Below, piece after piece: positions 1 to 6,310 of a stretch of 6,938 nucleotides of DNA. Origin of the DNA: Planctomycetota bacterium (GTDB taxonomy: Bacteria > Planctomycetota > UBA1135); the NCBI GenBank assembly GCA_029243845.1, contig JAQWRF010000201.1, forward strand, positions 1 to 6,938, read 5' to 3'. Numbering within the stretch: position 1 is the first letter of the stretch; each line of letters begins with the position of its first letter. The translations under genes and the position numbers were made by a program. The notes under the pieces were generated by a model, which did no database searches, was not told the origin of the DNA, and saw nothing but the letters and a program-made list of their open reading frames with translations.

Positions 1-62
1 CCAAGTTTAGTTTTTAATTGGCGATTACCAATATCTAGAAGCAACACCTTAGCCGTTGCCAT
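1..62 (-). CDS. Start of a further gene, possibly ASKHA-fold (partial)
   Basis: An ATG at 62-60 opens a frame with no stop to the left edge (20 full codons). It lies five bases after the stop of the PDZ gene, so it is probably in the same operon. The start reads MATAKVLLLDIGNRQLK. A short strand followed by LLLDIGN resembles the first phosphate-binding motif of the actin-like (ASKHA) fold. Type III pantothenate kinase (CoaX), which starts in a similar DIGN style, and PilM/GspL-type assembly proteins are both possible. The latter would fit the GspC-like neighbour, but too little is visible to choose. Confidence 0.5.
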   Translation of the reverse strand, partial: MATAKVLLLDIGNRQLKTKL

Positions 63-67
63 TCGCT

Positions 68-1018
68 TTAAGGCAAAGTGAAGAACAATGTGCGTATGCC
101 ACCCATACGCTCAATTTTCACTTCGACGTTACCGCCGGGCATATTCTGCAAAGAAGTGAAAAGTTGCTGGCGGTCGGTAGCGGTTACGCCGTTTACTTCA
201 AGAACGATGTCATCTGCCTGCACTCCCATACGTGCAAACACTGAGTTGGGCTGAACACTGCGAATGCGCAAACCTTTTACCTTGTTGGTAAAGGGGTCGC
301 GTTCGGTGCGGACGGGTACCGCCGCCAAAACCTGCTCCTGGGACATTTGCTCAATCTCGGAAGCATCGGCAGAGCCAACAGAGTAATGGTCGGGCTCAGT
401 CATGCGCGTGCGCTGCGGCACAACGACATCGCTGCCATTAACCAATTTACCGTCAGGACCTCTAACAATAATCTGCGAACTGTCTACTTCATAAGTAGAA
501 ACGGGCACTGTGACACTCGCGTCACCCTCGACAAGATCAATTTTCACTGCCCCACTTTCAACAGCCATTAAACGTAATTTCACACCCGGTTTAGTAGACA
601 ACTCAAACTTTTCACCAACAGCATAAAAGTCGCCGGGGAACTCGTCGCCGCTTACGACTTCGCCAACTCCTTGAATCCATGCGCCACTTGGGTACTGAAT
701 AAATGGAACCACGAAATCCTCGGCAGCGATGATCTGATTAACCTGCGGTTGATCTTCTATTTCGACCTCAGGTGGAGGCGGCACATAACCCGTAACATTA
801 AGGTTTTGCAACACTTTATAGTTTTCAAAAGCCAGCAAATGACCACCAAGTTGCGAAGAGTCAAGGCGCCCGAAAGTGTTTTCTAAGCGGGTTATATCGA
901 CGGGACGCATTAAGGCATCGCGGTTAACCATGAAGTCTTTAATTTGCATGCCGAATCCACCGAGGGCTAACAAACCCACGGACGACAACAACAATCTAAG
1001 CAGTTTTTCGTTCACCAT
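68..1018 (-). CDS. Membrane-anchored PDZ protein, GspC-like
   Basis: The 316 residues begin with a short basic N-terminus and one hydrophobic segment (about 6-26), which predicts a single inner-membrane anchor with the remainder outside the cytoplasm. A proline and acid-rich linker (about 78-92) precedes a middle domain (about 105-200) that I do not recognise with confidence. The C-terminus is a PDZ domain (about 235-314) with GLRIRSVQPNSVFARMGV and DDIVLEVNGV. An anchor, a middle domain and a C-terminal PDZ of this style are the layout of GspC, the type II secretion protein that links the inner-membrane platform to the secretin. No serine-protease catalytic domain precedes the PDZ, which argues against DegP/DegS. 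The gene lies 62 bases after obg; the next gene starts five bases after its stop. Confidence 0.7.
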   Translation of the reverse strand: MVNEKLLRLLLSSVGLLALGGFGMQIKDFMVNRDALMRPVDITRLENTFGRLDSSQLGGHLLAFENYKVLQNLNVTGYVPPPPEVEIEDQPQVNQIIAAEDFVVPFIQYPSGAWIQGVGEVVSGDEFPGDFYAVGEKFELSTKPGVKLRLMAVESGAVKIDLVEGDASVTVPVSTYEVDSSQIIVRGPDGKLVNGSDVVVPQRTRMTEPDHYSVGSADASEIEQMSQEQVLAAVPVRTERDPFTNKVKGLRIRSVQPNSVFARMGVQADDIVLEVNGVTATDRQQLFTSLQNMPGGNVEVKIERMGGIRTLFFTLP

Positions 1019-1080
1019 ACTATCTTAACCTAACGGCTACCTTATTTCGACGCTTCAAAGCCACATAGTCTTGCAACTAA

Positions 1081-2115
1081 TTAGCCGCGACTATCGTCAA
1101 CTTCGTCGGCATTACGCATTTCTTGCAATTTCAACTTCAATTGCGGCAATCCCTCGCCCTTCACCGCCGAAATGCAGAATTCTGGTTGGCCAATCGCAGC
1201 AAAAAAATCGGATGCCAGCTGCGCTGCACCCTCTTCTTCAACTTTTGATGCGACCACCAGCGTAGGCCGTGATGCCAGTTCGGCGCTATGCGCCGCGATT
1301 TCGTTACGAATAGTGTGATAAGCCTCGACTGGTTCATCGGTGCTGTACCCTGAACAATCCACTAAGTGCAACAGAATCTTAGTGCGTTCGACATGACGTA
1401 AGAATTGAATACCTAAACCCTTGCCATCGGCAGCACCCTCGATAATTCCGGGGATATCAGCAATAACGATCGGTTGACCAAAGTCTTGCATATCAATGAT
1501 ACCCAATGACGGATCAAGCGTCGTGAAGGGGTAGTCCGCAACACGCGCCTTGGAAGAAGTCACGCAGTTCATCAGGGTTGACTTCCCGGCATTTGGCAGG
1601 CCCAGCAAACCGACATCAGCAACTAGTTTTAATTCGAGTCGCAGCTTACGCTCTTCACCGCGAGTGCCTTCCTCGAAATAAGTAGGTGATTGTCGAGTTG
1701 ACGTAGCAAAGCGCGCATTACCGCGGCCACCTTTGCCTCCGGCTGCAACGACCAAGCGCTGACCCTCCTCGCTCAAATCTGCCAAACAGTTATTGCGCTC
1801 AAAATCAAAAACCTGTGTTCCTACTGGAACCAACACTTCAATAGTTTCGCCACTCAAACCACTGCAATTATTATTACCGCCGGGCTGACCGTTAGTCGCA
1901 CGCGCATGGAAGTCACGGCTAATTTTATACAATGAATTTTCATTGCTGTCGGCAACCAAAATTACCGCACCACCATCGCCACCATCGCCGCCCGAAGGGC
2001 CGCCGCGAATGACATATTTTTCGCGATGCATTGCGCTACATCCGGGGCCGCCGTTGCCAGCTATGGCCACCATTACCGCTTCGTCGCGGAACATGTTTTC
2101 TATGCGTGCTGACAT
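1081..2115 (-). CDS. obg: GTPase Obg (ObgE/CgtA)
   Basis: Obg is an essential GTPase that assists 50S subunit assembly and links it to stress signalling. Its usual place is directly after rplU-rpmA, as here. The glycine-rich Obg fold covers about residues 8-165 (AGNGGPGC, GGPSGGDGGDGG, AGGKGGRGN). The G domain shows G1 GLPNAGKST (172-180), G2 DYPFTT (194-199), G3 DIPG (220-223), an altered G4 SKVE (290-293, normally NKxD) and G5 SA (316-317). The protein stops soon after the G domain, so the optional OCT extension is absent. The start is uncertain: the ATG at 2115 adds seven residues, while the internal ATG at 2094 gives the family-like MFRDEA opening. Neither has a good Shine-Dalgarno sequence. 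Confidence 0.95.
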   Translation of the reverse strand: MSARIENMFRDEAVMVAIAGNGGPGCSAMHREKYVIRGGPSGGDGGDGGAVILVADSNENSLYKISRDFHARATNGQPGGNNNCSGLSGETIEVLVPVGTQVFDFERNNCLADLSEEGQRLVVAAGGKGGRGNARFATSTRQSPTYFEEGTRGEERKLRLELKLVADVGLLGLPNAGKSTLMNCVTSSKARVADYPFTTLDPSLGIIDMQDFGQPIVIADIPGIIEGAADGKGLGIQFLRHVERTKILLHLVDCSGYSTDEPVEAYHTIRNEIAAHSAELASRPTLVVASKVEEEGAAQLASDFFAAIGQPEFCISAVKGEGLPQLKLKLQEMRNADEVDDSRG

Positions 2116-2120
2116 CTTGT

Positions 2121-2159
2121 TAAAATCAAAAACCTAGATGCATAAAAAGCATCTAGGTT
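2121..2159 (-). terminator. Rho-independent terminator or attenuator between rpmA and obg
   Basis: The arms AACCTAGATGC (2159-2149) and GCATCTAGGTT (2141-2131) are perfectly complementary over 11 base pairs with a seven-base loop TTTTTAT. On the minus strand the stem runs straight into TTTGATTTTA, giving the stem-plus-T-tract shape of an intrinsic terminator. The T-tract ends about six bases before the obg ATG, so no promoter fits between them. Partial read-through, which would lower obg expression relative to the ribosomal proteins, is therefore a reasonable reading. The plus strand has no comparable T-tract, so termination is expected in the rpmA-to-obg direction only. Confidence 0.7.
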
Positions 2160-2166
2160 AAAATTG

Positions 2167-2185
2167 TAGCGCCGCGAAGGCGCTA
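2167..2185 (-). terminator. GC-rich hairpin just after rpmA
   Basis: On the minus strand the sequence forms a perfect seven-base-pair stem (TAGCGCC with GGCGCTA) around a five-base loop TTCGC. It begins five bases after the L27 stop codon. The bases that follow are only moderately T-rich (CAATTTTAA), so alone it would be a weak intrinsic terminator. It could also protect the 3' end of the upstream mRNA. Confidence 0.5.
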
Positions 2186-2189
2186 AAAG

Positions 2190-2438
2190 TTATACGCTCA
2201 CAGGGACTACTGAAACGCGCTTACGTGATTGGTACTCGACGGTGCCATCCCATAGTGCGAAGAGTGTGTAATCATTGCCAACACCAACGCCACGACCTGC
2301 GTGATGCTTAGTGCCACATTGACGAACAAGAATGTTGCCAGCGCGAACAGATTCGCCACCGTACTTCTTGATGCCGCGATTTTTCGCGTTAGAGTCACGA
2401 CCATTAGTAGTCGAACCGCCACCTTTCTTATGTGCCAT
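2190..2438 (-). CDS. rpmA: 50S ribosomal protein L27
   Basis: L27 sits near the peptidyl transferase centre, and its flexible N-terminus reaches towards the tRNA acceptor ends. The 82 residues open with the hallmark AHKKGGGST and continue with [28 protein letters not shown] and [14 protein letters not shown], all at family positions. There is no N-terminal pre-sequence of the kind cleaved in Firmicutes. An AGAGG eight bases before the ATG (2451-2447) is a good ribosome binding site. The gene lies 18 bases after rplU and is almost certainly co-transcribed with it. Five bases after the TAA stop begins the first of two hairpins that separate it from obg. Confidence 0.97.
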   Translation of the reverse strand: MAHKKGGGSTTNGRDSNAKNRGIKKYGGESVRAGNILVRQCGTKHHAGRGVGVGNDYTLFALWDGTVEYQSRKRVSVVPVSV

Positions 2439-2446
2439 CTTTTAAG

Positions 2447-2451
2447 CCTCT
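2447..2451 (-). promoter_or_regulatory. Ribosome binding site of rpmA
   Basis: AGAGG on the minus strand lies in the 18-base gap after rplU, eight bases from the L27 ATG. It is the same core as the L21 site. Confidence 0.7.
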
Positions 2452-2456
2452 ATGAT

Positions 2457-2777
2457 TTAGTTACCACCGACATTAATTTCTTTAATGCGGATCGAAGTGT
2501 ATTGTTGACGGTGCCCCAGACGACGCTTGCTTGACTTGCGACGTTTAAATGTGGCCACCAGGATCTTCTTGTCTTTGATATTACCGATAACCTCGGCAAC
2601 AACACTCGCGCCACTAACATGTGGTGCGCCGACGGTAACATTTCCGTCGTTAGAAAGAAGTTGGACCTTATCAAAAACAATCTCGCTGCCGGCTTCGGCA
2701 TCGAGCAAATCTACCCATAGCTCTTGGCCAGGGCTTAATGTAAGGCATCGTGAACGGTCTTGGACTATTGCGTACAA
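2457..2777 (-). CDS. rplU: 50S ribosomal protein L21, TTG start
   Basis: L21 is an early-assembly protein of the large subunit that binds 23S rRNA and, with L27, commonly heads the obg locus. The open frame extends upstream to another TTG at 2834, inside the RNase gene, giving 125 residues, but I place the start at the TTG at 2777-2775. The strong Shine-Dalgarno AGAGGA lies seven bases before it, the protein then opens with the family pattern M-Y-A-I-V, and the resulting 106 residues match the usual length of about 103. The basic C-terminal rRNA-binding part is clear: FKRRKSSKRRLGHRQQYT and then IRIKEI. L27 follows after 18 bases. The N-terminal part (VQDRSRCLTLSPGQEL in mature numbering 5-20) is divergent from the common I-x-T-G-G-K-Q-Y form. 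Confidence 0.93.
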   Translation of the reverse strand: MYAIVQDRSRCLTLSPGQELWVDLLDAEAGSEIVFDKVQLLSNDGNVTVGAPHVSGASVVAEVIGNIKDKKILVATFKRRKSSKRRLGHRQQYTSIRIKEINVGGN

Positions 2778-2784
2778 AGTAATT

Positions 2785-2790
2785 TCCTCT
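2785..2790 (-). promoter_or_regulatory. Ribosome binding site of rplU
   Basis: AGAGGA on the minus strand is seven bases upstream of the TTG at 2777. It is one of the best Shine-Dalgarno sequences in the window, and it decides the L21 start against the longer open frame. The first bases of this site can pair with a CTCGT at 2819-2815 on the same strand (five base pairs with ACGAG at 2793-2789). Confidence 0.75.
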
Positions 2791-2826
2791 CGTAAGGGGT
2801 CACATAGTTTAGCGACGAGCCTACTA

Positions 2827-4383
2827 CTAGGCAAGGGGCTGCTGAGCCTGAATTATGGGCTCGCCAACAGGCACCTTGATGTCATCTTCCCACTCAATCG
2901 TGTGCCCCATTTGCATGAGCGTCGTGGTATCGCGTTTCATGGCAGCCGCAAGCGAAGTATGGGCGCGAATAAATACTTTATGCGCGCCTTCGAGAGAGCG
3001 TAACTTACGCAAAACACGGAACTTACCGGCTTCAATCTGCGCCCAATGGCCTGCGCCGGCACACGAGCGGCATGGTACCGACATCGGTCGCAAAGGTCCG
3101 TTCCCCGTGCGGCGCCGCGTAAACGACATCAAACCAAAAGAGCCTATACGGCCGCACTTCATTCTAGCGCGGTCATTCATCAATTCATCACGCAAGGTGA
3201 CCTCGACTTCCCGGCGATGAGCAGAGCTGCGCATATCGATAAAATCAACCACGATAATTCCTCCGAGGTCGCGCAAACGAGCTTGGCGGGAAATCTCTTT
3301 CGCAGCCAGCATATTCGTTTCAAAGGCAGTGTCTTCGAGGTTACTTGCATCAAGGCGCCCAGAGTTAACGTCGATAGCAACCAAAGCCTCGGTCTGCTGA
3401 ATAACCAAAGACGCGCCTTTGCCTAAAGGCACCTTTTGGCGGAACAAACGTTGATACTTATCTTCCAGTGCAAAACTTTCGAATAGCGGCATCGACTTAG
3501 CATGCAAACTAAGTTCGACTCGAGCGCCAGTTGCGCCCTTCTCTTTCAGAAACACTTCGACTAAATCAAAAATATCTTTGTCGTCAACAACAATTTCTTC
3601 AAGGCCGCCATGAAACAATTCGCGCACCGCGCGAACAGCAGGAGGCTCTTCAGCAAGCACCAAAGCTGGGCACTCGATTTTTTCAGCTTTTTCAAGTAAA
3701 CCTTGCCAGCGCTTTTCGAGACGGCGGAAGTCGGCGCGAAGAACTTTTTTTGGCTCGTGCATTGCTGCGGTGCGCGCGATAACAGGCAACGGTGAATCCG
3801 CAACGATGTCGGACAAGTCATCGCGTAAACGTTGACGCTCTGTTTCGTCTTCGATGCGACGACTCACCCCAATGCGGTCTAATGACGGCATCAACACCAC
3901 AAAGGAACCGGCCAGCGAAACGTATGTCGACAGGGTCGCACCTTTAGTGCCTACTGGATCGCGCAACACTTGCACCAATAACTTACGCCCGACATAAACA
4001 AAATCATTTATTTTGTCTGGGTTGTCGGGCAGCTCTTGCTCGACATCTTCATCATCAGAAGTCGGCCCGCCCGCATGCTCCTCTTCTGGACGCACTTCAA
4101 TCTGTCGCATCAAGTCAACGGCTGACAACTCGAAATTATTCGCAGCAGGATGAATGTTGCCAAGGTGCAGAAAGCCCACTTTACGGTCGTCAAAGCTTAC
4201 GAAAGCGGCGTCAAGTCCTTCTTCGACACGCGTCACTTCAGCTAGGTAAATATTTCCGACAATAGACTGCTGGTCAGGACGCGATGTGCGCACATCGATC
4301 AATTCCCCATCGCCGACACCTATCACCCGCACCTCTTCTGGGTCGCGAGTGTTTACAAACAGCTTGTTACCATTAATCGCCAT
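2827..4383 (-). CDS. rng: Ribonuclease E/G family endoribonuclease (RNase G-like length)
   Basis: This enzyme cleaves single-stranded, AU-rich RNA and acts in rRNA maturation and mRNA decay. The 518 residues match the catalytic half of RNase E, i.e. RNase G size, with no long C-terminal degradosome scaffold. In order: an S1 RNA-binding domain (about 38-165, GNIYLAEVTRVEEGLDAAFV) interrupted by an acidic insert (about 97-126); a 5'-monophosphate sensor segment VIARTAA (201-207, R204/T205); the DNase I-like domain with metal-binding D338 (TEALVAIDVNSGR) and D380 (GGIIVVDFIDM); and the Zn-link cysteines C438 and C441 (PCRSCAGAG). The ATG lies inside the HPr gene with an 11-base overlap and only a weak Shine-Dalgarno sequence. 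The reading frame closes with three consecutive TAG codons. Confidence 0.95.
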   Translation of the reverse strand: MAINGNKLFVNTRDPEEVRVIGVGDGELIDVRTSRPDQQSIVGNIYLAEVTRVEEGLDAAFVSFDDRKVGFLHLGNIHPAANNFELSAVDLMRQIEVRPEEEHAGGPTSDDEDVEQELPDNPDKINDFVYVGRKLLVQVLRDPVGTKGATLSTYVSLAGSFVVLMPSLDRIGVSRRIEDETERQRLRDDLSDIVADSPLPVIARTAAMHEPKKVLRADFRRLEKRWQGLLEKAEKIECPALVLAEEPPAVRAVRELFHGGLEEIVVDDKDIFDLVEVFLKEKGATGARVELSLHAKSMPLFESFALEDKYQRLFRQKVPLGKGASLVIQQTEALVAIDVNSGRLDASNLEDTAFETNMLAAKEISRQARLRDLGGIIVVDFIDMRSSAHRREVEVTLRDELMNDRARMKCGRIGSFGLMSFTRRRTGNGPLRPMSVPCRSCAGAGHWAQIEAGKFRVLRKLRSLEGAHKVFIRAHTSLAAAMKRDTTTLMQMGHTIEWEDDIKVPVGEPIIQAQQPLA

Positions 4384-4657
4384 TAGGTGCTTTATTGCTA
4401 GTGTCTTCTATGAAATTCGCAATTGCGTCAACAGCCTCTTCAGCATCGACACCCTCGCCACGTAATTCTATCATCGAACCAAACGGTGCGCCCAAAGTCA
4501 TCACGGATAGGATGCTCTTAGAGTCAGCATTGCGCCCATCAAAACATAGACGGACACTGGCATTAAACTCGACCGCCAAACTCACGAGGGCATGACTAGG
4601 CCGGGCATGAATGCCGTCAGCTATTGCCACCGTCGCCTGGCGCACGATGGTAGTCAT
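4373..4657 (-). CDS. ptsH: Phosphocarrier protein HPr
   Basis: HPr carries phosphate from Enzyme I to IIA domains. The 94-residue length is close to the family norm of about 85-90. The active histidine is H17 in DGIHARPSHAL (14-24). The regulatory serine is S48 in SKSILSVMTLG (46-56), in the same context as the HPr kinase site (Ser46) of Bacillus HPr, so ATP-dependent serine phosphorylation by HprK is possible. The gene could be named ptsH or, because its neighbour is ptsN, npr/ptsO; no Enzyme I gene is in the window to decide. It starts four bases after ptsN, and its last codons overlap the RNase gene by 11 bases, which implies tight translational coupling. Confidence 0.95.
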   Translation of the reverse strand: MTTIVRQATVAIADGIHARPSHALVSLAVEFNASVRLCFDGRNADSKSILSVMTLGAPFGSMIELRGEGVDAEEAVDAIANFIEDTSNKAPNGD

Positions 4658-4661
4658 TCGA

Positions 4662-5123
4662 TTACGCTTCAGCTAATTCCGACAGCAAGTCCATAACTTG
4701 CGCAGAATCAGAAGCCTGACACGCGAAAGACACGAAATCTTCGTGCTTGGCCAGCGAAGCAACCCAGCGCAACAAAGCGAGGTGATCTTCCGCACCATCG
4801 GTAGGACGCAAAATTGAGAAGAACACATGGACGTCTTCGGCGTCTAGCGCATTAAAGTCGATGCCGTCTTGATGAATAGCAATTACGACGGAAACGCCGT
4901 CGAGGCCATCAAGCTTAACATGTGGGATACCAACGCCAGAAGCGCCTGTAGATCCTTCCGCTTCGCGTGACCGTAGAGTCTCGAGAATTTCGTCTTTACG
5001 CTCAGCCAAAGCGGGAGTGCTGGCAATGTGCGCATCAGTCAAACTGGCTAATGCTGAATCTGAATCAAATGCCTCTAAGTTGAGGATAATGCTTTCAGGC
5101 TTAAAGAGTTCTACGAAGTTCAT
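4662..5123 (-). CDS. ptsN: PTS IIA protein, fructose/nitrogen (PtsN) family
   Basis: This is a cytoplasmic phosphotransfer protein: the IIA domain takes phosphate from HPr onto a histidine. The 153 residues are a single IIA-Fru/Ntr domain with no attached IIB or IIC membrane domain, as in regulatory PtsN (EIIA-Ntr) rather than a sugar transporter. The phosphorylated residue should be H68 in SGVGIPHVK (62-70), preceded by the family's RE-GSTG segment (53-60). A conserved DGIDFNALDAEDVHVFFSIL stretch (86-105) and an HLALLRWVA helix (118-126) follow. Its start overlaps the HPF stop (ATGA), and HPr begins four bases after its stop. The role is therefore likely regulatory; the target cannot be read from the sequence. 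Confidence 0.93.
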   Translation of the reverse strand: MNFVELFKPESIILNLEAFDSDSALASLTDAHIASTPALAERKDEILETLRSREAEGSTGASGVGIPHVKLDGLDGVSVVIAIHQDGIDFNALDAEDVHVFFSILRPTDGAEDHLALLRWVASLAKHEDFVSFACQASDSAQVMDLLSELAEA

Positions 5124-5488
5124 GCTTGGTCGTTATTGGTATCAGAAGGCGCATTAGGGTCTATTGATGCGCGGTACAAAGTTTCTTCGTGGCGACGAGA
5201 CTTTGCGGAATGCTTTTCTTTGTACTTGATGATCTGAACCTTCGCTTTGTCGACCACATGGTCGATTGCCGTACGGGCATCATCGCAAGAATCTTTTGCG
5301 ACAAAAGGCTTGCCACTATGGCGATGCAGAATCAATTCACAAGTCGTTTCACCATGCTCGGTATCAAAGACTATTTCGCCAGATTCGAAGTGCTCTCCAA
5401 AACGCTCAAGACTTTGCACATGCACAGCAGTATGGTCTTGGAGACTTTGAGGGAAGTCGCTATGGCGACAGGTGATGGAGATTTTCAT
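5120..5488 (-). CDS. hpf: Ribosome hibernation-promoting factor, short HPF/RaiA (YfiA) family
   Basis: HPF-type proteins bind the decoding and mRNA-channel region of the 30S subunit in resting cells and silence or dimerise ribosomes. The 122 residues hold one HPF/RaiA domain (about 1-95) beginning MKISITCRHSDFP and ending in the characteristic basic helix DHVVDKAKVQIIKYKEKHS (76-94). The rest is a polar tail rich in Asp, Asn and Ser. The C-terminal dimerisation domain of long HPF is absent, so this is the short class. It starts six bases after truA without a recognisable Shine-Dalgarno sequence and overlaps the IIA gene by four bases (ATGA). An hpf-ptsN neighbourhood is well known in proteobacteria, which supports both calls. 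Confidence 0.92.
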   Translation of the reverse strand: MKISITCRHSDFPQSLQDHTAVHVQSLERFGEHFESGEIVFDTEHGETTCELILHRHSGKPFVAKDSCDDARTAIDHVVDKAKVQIIKYKEKHSAKSRRHEETLYRASIDPNAPSDTNNDQA

Positions 5489-5494
5489 GCTGAC

Positions 5495-6310
5495 TTAGGC
5501 GTTCGGGGTTTGCCTAGGATACCTTAGCGGAGACGGCTTGTGAAGTTCCGAGAACGGTTCTTCTAAATAATGCACCCTGTATAAGGTCAAACCTTTAGCG
5601 GCCGCGGTCGCTCCGGCCAGGTTCCTATCACAGGCCCGCAATAATTCTTTGATCCAGATGGGTTCTTGGCGACCGCGGCCCACCTCAATCAAACTACCGA
5701 CCATATTCCTGACCATTTTGTAGAGAAAGCCTGTGCCACGCACATGGATAATAATTCGATTGCGTTGGCCTCGAATATGCACATTTGTCACAGTTCGGAT
5801 TGTCGTCGAAGTCGTGCGCCTTGAAGCGGCAAATGATTCGTAATCGTGCGTACCGATGAAATACTCACAAGCCTCACGCATGGCTGCAATGTTTAACTGC
5901 TGCGGCACCCACTCACAAGTCAAGTTGTCCAGGACCGGTGGCGTTGAGCCCGTGGCGATGCGGTAAATATAATGCTTCAATTGCGCAGACTCGCTGGAAT
6001 GAAACGCGCTATCCATCTCGACTGATTCACGAATGACTAAGTCTTCTCCAAATTTTGAATTTAAAGCACTACCAATACGCTCGGCATCAAAGCCCGTCGC
6101 AGTGTGGAAATGCACTACCTGCCCATGAGCATGAACGCCTGCGTCCGTGCGCCCACTAGCTAACATATTTACGCTTTCACCACTTAGTTCAGACCATGCC
6201 GCCTCGAGTTCGCCCTGCACAGTACGACACTGCGGCTGTTTAGCATAACCCCTGAACGGCATTCCTAGATACGAAACCAACAAAGCAATAGTGCGGACGC
6301 TTTCGCTCAT
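5495..6310 (-). CDS. truA: tRNA pseudouridine(38-40) synthase TruA
   Basis: TruA converts uridines 38-40 in the anticodon arm of many tRNAs to pseudouridine. The 271-residue length is normal. The catalytic aspartate is D56 in the signature GRTDAGVHA (53-61). Other family landmarks are GYAKQP..RTVQGELE (21-36), the aromatic HYIYRI (113-118) of the active-site pocket, FLYKMVRNMVGSLIEVGRG (196-214) and the C-terminal DRNLAGATAAAKGLTLYRV (228-246). The usual FHAR segment is degenerate here (FHSS, 103-106). The ATG follows the recR stop with no spacer (TAAATG) and without an obvious Shine-Dalgarno sequence, so translation is probably coupled to recR. The gap to the next gene is six bases. Confidence 0.97.
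   Translation of the reverse strand: MSESVRTIALLVSYLGMPFRGYAKQPQCRTVQGELEAAWSELSGESVNMLASGRTDAGVHAHGQVVHFHTATGFDAERIGSALNSKFGEDLVIRESVEMDSAFHSSESAQLKHYIYRIATGSTPPVLDNLTCEWVPQQLNIAAMREACEYFIGTHDYESFAASRRTTSTTIRTVTNVHIRGQRNRIIIHVRGTGFLYKMVRNMVGSLIEVGRGRQEPIWIKELLRACDRNLAGATAAAKGLTLYRVHYLEEPFSELHKPSPLRYPRQTPNA

Noticed and set aside
1019..1080. Promoter for the PDZ gene in the gap after obg
   Set aside because: TTGCAA and TTGAAG look like -35 boxes, but no -10 element sits at an acceptable spacing from either.
2186..2215. TATAAC at the end of rpmA as a -10 box for obg
   Set aside because: I could not find a convincing -35 element at the right distance, and the two hairpins would lie between it and obg.
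2207..2422. Second minus-strand frame of 71 codons within rpmA
   Set aside because: It is an out-of-frame reading of L27, whose own frame is unmistakable.
2527..3003. Plus-strand open frame of 158 codons across rplU and the end of the RNase gene
   Set aside because: It lies antisense to two well-supported genes, has no recognisable domain, and its composition is that of a reversed coding strand.
3046..3426. Plus-strand open frame of 126 codons inside the RNase gene
   Set aside because: Fully antisense to the conserved catalytic region of RNase E/G, with no motif and no ribosome binding site I can see.
5189..5527. Plus-strand open frame of 112 codons opposite hpf
   Set aside because: It covers the whole HPF gene on the other strand and has no protein-like motif; a shadow frame.
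5993..6010. Degenerate FHAR segment in TruA as a sign of an inactive enzyme
   Set aside because: The catalytic D56 and the other signature segments are intact, and this stretch varies within the family.
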